Origin: Brevundimonas sp.
GTDB lineage: Bacteria > Pseudomonadota > Alphaproteobacteria > Caulobacterales > Caulobacteraceae
Direction: 5' to 3'
DNA length: 64,000 nt
Assembly: GCF_029946145.1 (NCBI RefSeq)
Contig: NZ_JAQSDY010000021.1
Coordinates: 105,180-169,179, forward strand
Below are positions 52,400-60,124 of the stretch, piece after piece. The notes beneath the pieces are model-generated. The model did no database searches. It was not told the origin of the DNA and worked only from the letters and a program-made list of their open reading frames with translations. Position numbers and translations under genes: made by a program. How positions within the stretch are numbered: the first letter of the stretch is position 1; every line of letters begins with the position of its first letter.

Positions 52400-55300
52400 T
52401 CAGGCGGCCGCTCCGTCGAGGACGGTCTGGACGGGATGGCGGCGCAGCACCGCCTCCACCACCTCCGACCGGTCCGTCGGTACGAACACCCGCGGCGTAA
52501 AGGCGATGATCTCGACGAAGCACCCGAGCGCGACCAGGGCGTCCCGGTCTGTCCGCCCGCCGACCACCTCGATCCGCCAGCGGTCCATGACCCGCGACCG
52601 CTTGAGCCACAGGCCGCCCTCCAGCGAGAGCTGGACGTTGCGATCCAGCACGGTGGCGGCGGTCCTTGCCCCGTCCGACCAGGCTTCGCCGACATCGGTC
52701 AGGCCGAGGCTCGCCTTGAGGCTTCGGGCCTGAACCTCGTCCAGCACACGCCCCAGCCAGCGACGGCCGTCCGGCGCCCTGACCCGACGCACCGAACAGC
52801 CGCGCGCGGGCAGCCGGCCCCAGATAGGCAGCAGCAGACCGGTCGCGAGCGTGAGCTCGCGCGTCCGCCAGGGGTCGGTTCCCCCGACCTCCTCATCCCA
52901 GACGCGACGCCATTCGTCGGTCGCCGCGGGCTTCCAGGCCGATTCCTCGAAAGTCTTTTCCGGCAGGGTCTGACGCCCATCCGGCCGGATCAGGCGAACG
53001 GCGGCGACCAGCCGATCCTCGTCCGTGGCGGTGGTCAGGCCCAACTCGGCGACCGCCGCCCGGCCGGATTTGGCGTTGACGACCAGCTGATGGGCGATGT
53101 CGGCGGTCCCGGCCAGCGCGTCATGCGAGCGCAGGATGTCACGACGAACCCTGAGCGAGAAGGTCACCAAGGCGGTTTCAGCGCCCGTCGAGACATCGGT
53201 CCGGATGGTTTCCTGGCGCAGCACCGCCAGTTCCTCCGCCTCGATGTCTTCAAGTCCGCGGTCCAGATCCGCGGACGCGGCGGCGCGCTCCAGGATGCCC
53301 GAGAGTATGCGGTCGAAGTCCTCGAACAGGGCGTTCTGGTCGGCGATCCTCAGCGCCAGCAGGCGGTTGAGGAAGGTGTGGATCGGCGGCAGGTCGTCAG
53401 ACGGCTTGAGCCCGCCGTCGGCGTCGAGCAGCTTGAGACCCGTCCTGGTCATGAAGGTCTCGAGCGTCATCGCGGCGAGATCACCGAACGCCAGGGCCCC
53501 GTAGAAGACCAGCAGGGCCCGGCGCGCCCATGGGCTTTCCAGATTGTCCTCGGCCCGAAACAGGCCCGCCCCGGCCGTTCGGCGCTCGCCGCGCGTGAGC
53601 GCGCCGAGCGTGTCCAGCCGGCGGGCGATGGTGGAGGTGAATCGCTTTTCGCCCTGGATGTCCGTCGTGACCGGCCGAAACAGCGGGGCCGAGGCCTGGT
53701 GGGTGCGGTGGCTGCGGCCCAGCCCCTGGATGGCGGCGTCAGCCCGCCACCCCGGTTCGACCAGATAGTGGACCCGGCGCTGCTGGTTCGCCGCCGACAG
53801 GTCCGCGTGATAGCTGCGTCCGGTGCCTCCGGCGTCGGAGAAGACCAGCACCCGCTTGCGGCCGCTCATGAAGGCGTCCGTCTCGGCGCGGGCCGCCGAG
53901 GCGCCGCGCCGTTCCACGATGCGTCGACCGTCACGCACCACCACCCGACGCGACCGCCCCGTGATTTCGGCGATGGCGTCCGTGCCGAACGCTTCCAGCA
54001 GGGCGTCGAGCACGCCCGGCACGGCGGGCAGGCAGGCCATCTGTTCGATCAGGGCTTCGCGACGGACGAGGGCCTCCTGGCTGACAGCGGGCCGACCCTC
54101 ATTCATGACGGGGACCATGATCACATTGCCGTCTCGATCCTCGACGGCCTCCATCAGATGAACGGGGAAGGCCCCGCGCAGATAATCGAGGACGTATTCG
54201 CGCGGGGTCAGGTCAATGGAGAGGTTGTTCCATTCCTCCGGCGGGATGGACGAGAGCCGGCGCTCCATCACCGCCTCATTGGTCGACACGATCTGGACGA
54301 CGGCCGATCGGCCGGAGCCGAGATCGTCGCGGATGGATGCGATCAGGCTCGGCGCCTTCAGCCCCGCGAGCAGATGACCGAAGAAGCGCAATTTGGCGCC
54401 CTCGAAAGCGGAATGAGCGGCCGAGGCCGCTTGGCCGCCCTTCGCCTTGCCGGTCTCGTCGTTGACGCCGACGGCCTTCAAGGCCTCGGCGAGATTGGCG
54501 TGAATGAGCTGGAAGGCGTCGGCCCAGGCGTCCCAGATCGCAATGTCGTCGGACGTCAGGGGATGGACGAGCGGTTCGTATTCGACGCCCTCGAACGCCA
54601 GGCTCCGCGCCACATAGAGGCCGAGCGCCTTGAGTTCGCGCGCCACCAGCTCCATGGCCGCAACCCCGCCCCGATCCATGGCCTCAAGGAAGTCCGCCCG
54701 CGACATGAAGGGCGCCTCCGGTCCACCCCAAAGGCCAAGGCGCGCGGCATAGGCGAGGTTCTCGGCCGTGGTGGCGCCGGTCGCCGAGACATAGAGGACC
54801 CGCGCATCGGGCAACCGGTTCTGCAGCGCCAGACCGGCCATCCCCTGCAGCGACGCCTTCTTCGTTCCCCGCGCGCCCTTGCCGCCGCCCGCGGCGTTGG
54901 CCATGGCATGGGCCTCGTCGAAGGCGATGACGCCGTCGAAATCCGCGCCAAGCCAAGCGATGATCTGGTCGAGGCGGGACTGACGGGCGCCCCGCGCCGG
55001 CTGGCGCAGCGTCGCATAGGTCGCGAACAGAACGCCCCGGTCGAGCCGGATGGCGTCCCCCTGCCTCCAGCTCGACAGGGGTACGATGTCGTGCGCGCCG
55101 CCGCCGATCGCCGCCCAATCGCGCCGCGCGTCCTCCAGCAGGGCGTCGTTTCGCGACAGCCACACCGCGCGCACCCGGCCCTGGCTCATGTTGTCGGCGA
55201 TGACGGCGGCGATCTGGCGGCCCTTGCCGCAGCCGGTGCCGTCGCCCAGGAAGAAGCCGCGCCGCAGCTGGACAGCGTCCCCTTGGTCCTCGGACGCGAG

Positions 55301-56662
55301 CACCATCTGGTGGGGCGCGGTGTCCAGCCGCCACCGTCCCGGCAGATGCACGGCGTGGGCCTCGCCGGCGTAGATGACCATTTCGGTCTGGGCGTCCGAG
55401 ATCCAGCCCTGGTCGCGCATGGCCGGCGGGAGGACAGGTCGATAGGTCGGCGCCGGCGGCGCCACCGAGGCCATCGGCCCGGACTCGACCAGAAGCGACG
55501 GATGCGGTCGGGACTCGGGCAGAACGATCCGCGCCAGGGCGTGGGCCTGGTAAAGCCCGACATCGCGCCCCTCCCCCGTCCAGGCCCGAACCTCATAGGC
55601 CAGGGGCGCGGCCCCGCCGAGACAGGCCAGCCGGCCCGAAGGCAGGGCCAGGCCCCGCGCGCGGGGTCCCAGCAGGGCGCCGATCGTCACCGGGAGACGG
55701 GTTCGCGGCCTGGCGCCAATCCGCGGCGGAATCGCCCCGACCATCCGCGCCGCGTTCTGCAAATCATCAGCACTCTGGGGCGCCGCGGCGTCCGCGGGGC
55801 CTTCAGAGCGGTCGAGCACCAGCAGGCCGGTCTCCACGGAGGCGCCATGTTTGGCGAAAGCGCGCCCCGGGAGGGCGATGCGGCTGACGACGGCGCCGAC
55901 CTTGCAGAGGCGGCGAAGCAGGGCGGCGTCCGTCAGGGCGTTCAGGGGGACGATCGCGGCCATACGGCCATGGTCGGCCAGGGCTTTCAGCGCCGCCATC
56001 AGATGGGGGGCCAGGTCCGAGAACGGCGGATTGCACACCACCACGTCGAAAGCGCCCGAGCCCGTGGACAGGTCATGGATATGGCGTCCGTCGTGGCGCG
56101 TCCGGTCCGCGTCCGCAAAGAGCCCGTCGAGGAGGTCGGCCCGACCGGTCGCGAGCTCGTTCAGGCTCAGCAGTCCGCCGCAGGCCTCCGCGACCGCGGC
56201 GATGAGTCCCGTTCCGGCCGAGGGCTCCAGGACGCGGTCGCCGGGACGCACCTGGGCGGCCAGGACGGCGAGGGCGGCCAGATGCGGCGGCGTCGAGAAC
56301 TGATCGAGGGCGACCTGTTCCTCGCTGCGCCGGGACTGGGTCAGCCCGAGCGCCGAGACGGCCGCCAGCAGGGCCGTGATCTCCGCCGGCGCATCTTCCA
56401 GACGACCGACCTGGGGCGCGAGACGCCGGATCTGCAGGACCGTCGCCGCCTCGATCGCGTCATAGGCGTTGCGCCAGACCCAGGCGCCCTCGGCGTCGGA
56501 CCCGCCGAAGACGGTTGTCATGATGGCGGCGACGAGCTTGCGGTCGAGCGGACGGGAGCGCGCCAGATGCGCCGCCAGCGCCCGGGCGGCGGCAAGGATA
56601 TTGGCGGCGGCGTCGCCGGCGCCCGGATCGGCGAACAGGGACAGGTTGGGGGTCGAGGACAT
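52400..56662 (-). CDS. Methylase-helicase, strawberry-notch-like, 1420 residues
   Basis: A very large fusion. The N-terminal third is a DNA-methyltransferase-like fold with motif I LEPSAGTGLIAAVAE (about residue 145) and motif IV VVVCNPPFSDLAPHL. The middle and C-terminal parts form a strawberry-notch-type superfamily 2 helicase: FFLGDGTGCGKGRQIAAVIADN (Walker A, about 470), AFDEAHAMAN (Walker B), VSATGATTAEN, and the late QGLGRSHRTHQ arginine region. Such proteins are common on alphaproteobacterial plasmids and ICEs. The activity is not established; DNA modification and remodelling are inferred. Confidence 0.88.
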   Translation of the reverse strand: MSSTPNLSLFADPGAGDAAANILAAARALAAHLARSRPLDRKLVAAIMTTVFGGSDAEGAWVWRNAYDAIEAATVLQIRRLAPQVGRLEDAPAEITALLAAVSALGLTQSRRSEEQVALDQFSTPPHLAALAVLAAQVRPGDRVLEPSAGTGLIAAVAEACGGLLSLNELATGRADLLDGLFADADRTRHDGRHIHDLSTGSGAFDVVVCNPPFSDLAPHLMAALKALADHGRMAAIVPLNALTDAALLRRLCKVGAVVSRIALPGRAFAKHGASVETGLLVLDRSEGPADAAAPQSADDLQNAARMVGAIPPRIGARPRTRLPVTIGALLGPRARGLALPSGRLACLGGAAPLAYEVRAWTGEGRDVGLYQAHALARIVLPESRPHPSLLVESGPMASVAPPAPTYRPVLPPAMRDQGWISDAQTEMVIYAGEAHAVHLPGRWRLDTAPHQMVLASEDQGDAVQLRRGFFLGDGTGCGKGRQIAAVIADNMSQGRVRAVWLSRNDALLEDARRDWAAIGGGAHDIVPLSSWRQGDAIRLDRGVLFATYATLRQPARGARQSRLDQIIAWLGADFDGVIAFDEAHAMANAAGGGKGARGTKKASLQGMAGLALQNRLPDARVLYVSATGATTAENLAYAARLGLWGGPEAPFMSRADFLEAMDRGGVAAMELVARELKALGLYVARSLAFEGVEYEPLVHPLTSDDIAIWDAWADAFQLIHANLAEALKAVGVNDETGKAKGGQAASAAHSAFEGAKLRFFGHLLAGLKAPSLIASIRDDLGSGRSAVVQIVSTNEAVMERRLSSIPPEEWNNLSIDLTPREYVLDYLRGAFPVHLMEAVEDRDGNVIMVPVMNEGRPAVSQEALVRREALIEQMACLPAVPGVLDALLEAFGTDAIAEITGRSRRVVVRDGRRIVERRGASAARAETDAFMSGRKRVLVFSDAGGTGRSYHADLSAANQQRRVHYLVEPGWRADAAIQGLGRSHRTHQASAPLFRPVTTDIQGEKRFTSTIARRLDTLGALTRGERRTAGAGLFRAEDNLESPWARRALLVFYGALAFGDLAAMTLETFMTRTGLKLLDADGGLKPSDDLPPIHTFLNRLLALRIADQNALFEDFDRILSGILERAAASADLDRGLEDIEAEELAVLRQETIRTDVSTGAETALVTFSLRVRRDILRSHDALAGTADIAHQLVVNAKSGRAAVAELGLTTATDEDRLVAAVRLIRPDGRQTLPEKTFEESAWKPAATDEWRRVWDEEVGGTDPWRTRELTLATGLLLPIWGRLPARGCSVRRVRAPDGRRWLGRVLDEVQARSLKASLGLTDVGEAWSDGARTAATVLDRNVQLSLEGGLWLKRSRVMDRWRIEVVGGRTDRDALVALGCFVEIIAFTPRVFVPTDRSEVVEAVLRRHPVQTVLDGAAA

Positions 56663-56770
56663 GGCGAAGGCTCCGGTGGCCTGGAGCGGAGGGCGCCTCC
56701 CTCTCGGTCCTGCAGGCTCGCCTCGCCCGCCCTTTCCTCGCCCTTTTCCACGCCAGGGATTCGCACGAGT

Positions 56771-56799
56771 ACGCCGCCCCGGCTGAGCCGGGGCGGCGT
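56771..56799. repeat. Perfect 13-base hairpin between the ParB-like and methylase-helicase genes
   Basis: ACGCCGCCCCGGC (56771-56783), loop tga, GCCGGGGCGGCGT (56787-56799). No T-tract follows on the minus strand. It sits inside the operon gap of 156 bases and may be an RNA-stability or attenuation element. Confidence 0.5.
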
Positions 56800-56818
56800 C
56801 CGTCAGGAAGACTGGCGG

Positions 56819-58858
56819 TCAGGCGGCGGCGGGATCGAGCGCGGCCTCACCGGCCGGGGTGACGGCGAACGCCCCAACCCCGTCGTCGTCGAAGACAGGG
56901 TCTTGCTCGTCGAGGGCCCGGTCGTCAGCTTCGTCGGCATCGTCCTGCGGCGAGCCCGCCCAGGACAGGCCGGCCGGCGCCCAGGTCCGCAACGCCGCCT
57001 GTTCGGCGACCCAGTCGACCAGTTCGGCCTTCTTGAGCGACCTGGCGCGGTCGTCCTCGGCCCCCATGGCCTCGAGCATCCCCAGCAGCAGCCCCTTGGA
57101 GTGGTGCTGAAGGAAGGGCGCGTCGGGGGTCCAGTGCAGGGTGATGTCCGCCGCGCACAGCGCGGCCAGCTCGGCCGCTTCCGCGCGGGCGCTGCGCCGG
57201 ATCAGGGTCGTGCGTTCCTCGCGGACGTCGAGGCTGATCGCGGTCAGTTCGGCCAGCAGACCCATTTTCTCGCCATGCGGCAGCGCATGAACCCAGGCGA
57301 TGACGGTCTCGCCCGAAGCCTGCCAGGTCGCGCGCCGATCATCGAGCCGCTGGCGCACCTCTCCGTCCAGGGGTTCGATCACCCGCCCGCCGGCTGGATT
57401 GAAGCCGGTGGCGAGGATGGCCAGGGCGGAGTCCGAGCGCGCCACCTGGGCGGCAAGCACCAGAACGGTGAACAGGCGCGCGATCAGGGCGGTCAGGGCG
57501 GCGCCCGGGTCATCGGCCAGGGCGCGGATCAGTCCCCGCGTCGCGACGTCGGTGCGCACGCCGTGCAGGGCATGGTTGACGCCGTCGATCTCCGGCGCGG
57601 GCGTCGCCACTTCCGGAGGGACATAGGCCGGCGGCGCCGACGCCGGGTCCGGTGAATCGCTCTCGGTCGAGCTGTCCTCCTCGATCTCGGGCTCCTCGGG
57701 GGTGTAGCAGCGCACATCGACCCCCGTCCCGGCGGCGGGCCACATCACCATCGTCGTCACCACCCGCCCGCCGCAACCCGTCTGGTCCGCCGTCACCCGG
57801 GCGCGGATCATGGCGACGATGGTGGCGTCCACGGTTTCGGGGTCGCCGGCGTCCGAGAGAACCTGCCGGGCCGCCTCCAACCGCTCATTGAACACCTCCC
57901 GCTGAGCCCGGTAGCGCGCCATGTCTTCAGCCGGAAGCTGGCCGCCGTAGACATACCCCAGAGCCTCCAGATCGTCCGGCAGGTCCGGCTCGGGTCCGGC
58001 CGTGACATGCACCGCGATCCCCTCGGCCTCGAACACGGCGGCGATTCCGCGCGCCCGCCGGATCCACAGGTCGGTCAGGATTTCCGGGTCAAGCAACACC
58101 GGCGCAAGCTCCCCGAACAGATCCGCCTCGGTGCGGCCGCCGGCTTCTCCATAGCGGACCGGGTCCACCAGGGCGCAGCGTCGATCCCGGACGGTGACCC
58201 GCCCTTCGTCGAGCCGTTCGATAATGCGCCAGTCCTGGAAGCCGTGTCCGTCGAGCGCCGCCTCGGCGAGCTCGGCCTGTTCCGCCCTGTCCGGCAGACG
58301 GGCCAGCAGCCTGGCCTGTTTGAGGGTCATGCGTCCGGCCTTCAGGGCCGCGAGGGCGACCGGCGGCAGCCCGGCCAGGGCGGCCAGGCGTTTGATGTCG
58401 ATCTCGGCGTAGCCGAGGGCCCGGGCGATCACGGACACCGTCAGCTTCGATTTCAGCATCCGGCCGATGGCGGCGATGATATCGGCGACATGAACGGGCA
58501 CGGCCGTGTTGGTCAACAGGACGGCGGCCGCCTGGCGGGCCGGATCGGTCTCGACACAGACCGTGACCGGGTAGCTCCCGTCGATCTCCCCCGCGTCCTG
58601 CAGCAAGCCCAGCGCCAGGCGACGACGGCGGCCGTCCAGCGCCATCCAGGGATCTTCCTTCTTGCCGCGGCCGGGGCGGACGGTGAGGCGCTGCAGCTGA
58701 CCGGCGGCCTTCATCGTGGCGGCCAGCGTCGGGATGTCGTCATCCGGCGGCTCGTTGAACCGCAGATTCTCGGGGGCGATGCCGATGTCGGCAAGGCGAA
58801 CGGTGCGTTCGTCGCGCTCGACGACCACGGGCGCGCTGACGGGAATGAGGTCGGTCAT
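56819..58858 (-). CDS. ParB/Srx-fold nuclease-domain protein, element-encoded
   Basis: A 679-residue protein. The N-terminal ParB-like domain (about residues 20-125) has VRLADIGIAPENLRFNEPPDDDIPTLAATM, LQRLTVRPG and ALDGRRRRLALGLL. A helix-turn-helix region follows (about 140-190, LTVSVIARALGYAEIDIKRLAALAG). The C-terminal 450 residues are unassigned, with an acidic end. It is much longer than chromosomal ParB (about 300). Such proteins occur with SSB genes in conjugative leading regions. The start ATG has AGGAG upstream. Confidence 0.87.
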   Translation of the reverse strand: MTDLIPVSAPVVVERDERTVRLADIGIAPENLRFNEPPDDDIPTLAATMKAAGQLQRLTVRPGRGKKEDPWMALDGRRRRLALGLLQDAGEIDGSYPVTVCVETDPARQAAAVLLTNTAVPVHVADIIAAIGRMLKSKLTVSVIARALGYAEIDIKRLAALAGLPPVALAALKAGRMTLKQARLLARLPDRAEQAELAEAALDGHGFQDWRIIERLDEGRVTVRDRRCALVDPVRYGEAGGRTEADLFGELAPVLLDPEILTDLWIRRARGIAAVFEAEGIAVHVTAGPEPDLPDDLEALGYVYGGQLPAEDMARYRAQREVFNERLEAARQVLSDAGDPETVDATIVAMIRARVTADQTGCGGRVVTTMVMWPAAGTGVDVRCYTPEEPEIEEDSSTESDSPDPASAPPAYVPPEVATPAPEIDGVNHALHGVRTDVATRGLIRALADDPGAALTALIARLFTVLVLAAQVARSDSALAILATGFNPAGGRVIEPLDGEVRQRLDDRRATWQASGETVIAWVHALPHGEKMGLLAELTAISLDVREERTTLIRRSARAEAAELAALCAADITLHWTPDAPFLQHHSKGLLLGMLEAMGAEDDRARSLKKAELVDWVAEQAALRTWAPAGLSWAGSPQDDADEADDRALDEQDPVFDDDGVGAFAVTPAGEAALDPAAA

Positions 58859-58909
58859 GGGAACTCTCCTGCCGGGCATCGGGGCCTATCCCCGCCGCTC
58901 CGGCGCCCC

Positions 58910-59809
58910 TCAGGACCCTCGCTCCCCTCCTCTCGCCGCGCCGACGGCCGCCTCGTTCCAGTCGCCGAATGGCGGGTCTGGAAGCCGGACACGGACCTCC
59001 AGACCGGTGCGCAGGAGGCGTCGCCGAAGCCGCGCCGCAGCGCCCTCGCCCACGGCTCCCCGGTCGGCGGCGATGAGCAGGCGGCGCACCTTTGCGGGCG
59101 GCGTCCAGGCGGCGAGGTTGTTCGCCGCCATCAGCGCCCAACCCGGAAGCTGGAAGCGGTCCATGGCGCACAGGGTGGTGACCACGCCTTCCCCGACCAG
59201 CATCTCCGCGGTCGCCGGAGCCAGGCGAACGGCTGCGCCGGTCGGAACCAGGCCGACCGTCTTTCGCGGCAGTCGCAGGCCCGAGGCGAGACGCCCGTTC
59301 CGGTCGAGATAGGTCAGCTCGACCGCCGTCAGTCGGTCCTCTCTGTCGCTGATCCGCGCTATCAGGGCGGGGCGACCCCGGCCACGCGGCCGGTAGACGG
59401 AGATTGGCGCTTCCGGATGGAAGCCGAGGTTCGAAGCGGCGGCGGCTTGAACGGCGCGATGATGCAGGTAGCGATCTGCGAGATCGCCGCCATCCAGGCC
59501 CCGACAACCGGCCCAGAGATCCGAGGCTGTCTGGAGACGAAGACGGGGATCGGGCTTTGGGACCGACGGGCCCGCTGGCCCGCCGCCGGTCAATCGGCCA
59601 GCGTCGTCGATGAAGCCCCTGTCCCGCAACTGATTGCGGATGGTCCTCCAGTCCGACCCGCCGAAGCCGTGAATGACGACCCGGCCGTCGGTCAGCAGCA
59701 GCGAGACGGAGCGATCCCGCGCGCTATGGCCGGGCGCGGGGACATTGGCCCGCCGGCCGCCGGAGTAGAGATCGCCGCCCAGGGCGGCGACGATGCGGTG
59801 CAAGCTCAT
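58910..59809 (-). CDS. Toprim domain protein, primase-like (DUF7146 type)
   Basis: A 299-residue protein. The N-terminal part (LHRIVAALGGDLYSGGRRANVPAPGHSARDRSVSLLL) resembles the zinc-less primase/DUF7146 fold. The C-terminal toprim has the acidic Glu in EMLVGEGVVTTLCAM and the RLLIAADRGAVGEGAA (DxD-like) loop, with one of the acids replaced. A role in priming or nicking element DNA is inferred. It overlaps an upstream 38-codon ORF by four bases. Confidence 0.82.
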   Translation of the reverse strand: MSLHRIVAALGGDLYSGGRRANVPAPGHSARDRSVSLLLTDGRVVIHGFGGSDWRTIRNQLRDRGFIDDAGRLTGGGPAGPSVPKPDPRLRLQTASDLWAGCRGLDGGDLADRYLHHRAVQAAAASNLGFHPEAPISVYRPRGRGRPALIARISDREDRLTAVELTYLDRNGRLASGLRLPRKTVGLVPTGAAVRLAPATAEMLVGEGVVTTLCAMDRFQLPGWALMAANNLAAWTPPAKVRRLLIAADRGAVGEGAAARLRRRLLRTGLEVRVRLPDPPFGDWNEAAVGAARGGERGS

Positions 59810-59922
59810 GGTCGCCTCAGAGCTCGCCCTGGTCCCGGAGGGTATCGCGTCTGCGCGATGGGCGGCGCCGGATTCGATGACGCCATGCGTGCTCTGGTGG
59901 TCGTGAAACGGGGCGCAGTCAT
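59806..59922 (-). CDS. Putative 38-residue ORF coupled to the toprim gene
   Basis: ATG 59922 is preceded by CAGGAGACCGCG, the same ribosome-binding leader type used by the parB- and ssb-like genes of this operon. The frame runs 38 codons (MTAPRFTTTRARMASSNPAP then PIAQTRYPPGPGRALRRP) and its stop overlaps the toprim ATG as ATGA. It has no family, and its basic, proline-rich sequence may be a regulatory leader. Confidence 0.45.
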   Translation of the reverse strand: MTAPRFTTTRARMASSNPAPPIAQTRYPPGPGRALRRP

Positions 59923-60056
59923 CGCGGTCTCCTGAGGGCTCGCCGCGCCATCGCGGCCAACCCGGCCGGCCCTCCCTTCCCCCATCGCCCTGAGAGGCCG
60001 CAGGTACTCGCCGCGCCAATCCCGACGATCGCCGTGGTCTGGTATCGATTCTTCTT

Positions 60057-60088
60057 GCGAATGCGAATGTGTCGCATTACTCGCATTC
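60057..60088. promoter_or_regulatory. Fur-like palindrome upstream of the TonB receptor
   Basis: GAATGCGA (60059-60066) and TCGCATTC (60081-60088) form an inverted repeat with further inner symmetry, plus a direct repeat of GCGAATG at 60057. It lies 37 bases before the receptor ATG. The pattern resembles alphaproteobacterial Fur or iron-responsive sites, fitting a siderophore receptor. Confidence 0.5.
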
Positions 60089-60124
60089 CTGTTTCCAACA
60101 TCGACTCAAGAAACGACAGATCCC

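Noticed and set aside
52289..57655. Plus-strand open frame of about 1,788 codons
   Set aside because: It lies antisense to the methylase-helicase and ParB-like genes, whose motifs are clear. Its product is an Arg/Gly/Pro/Gln-rich shadow typical of high-GC DNA.
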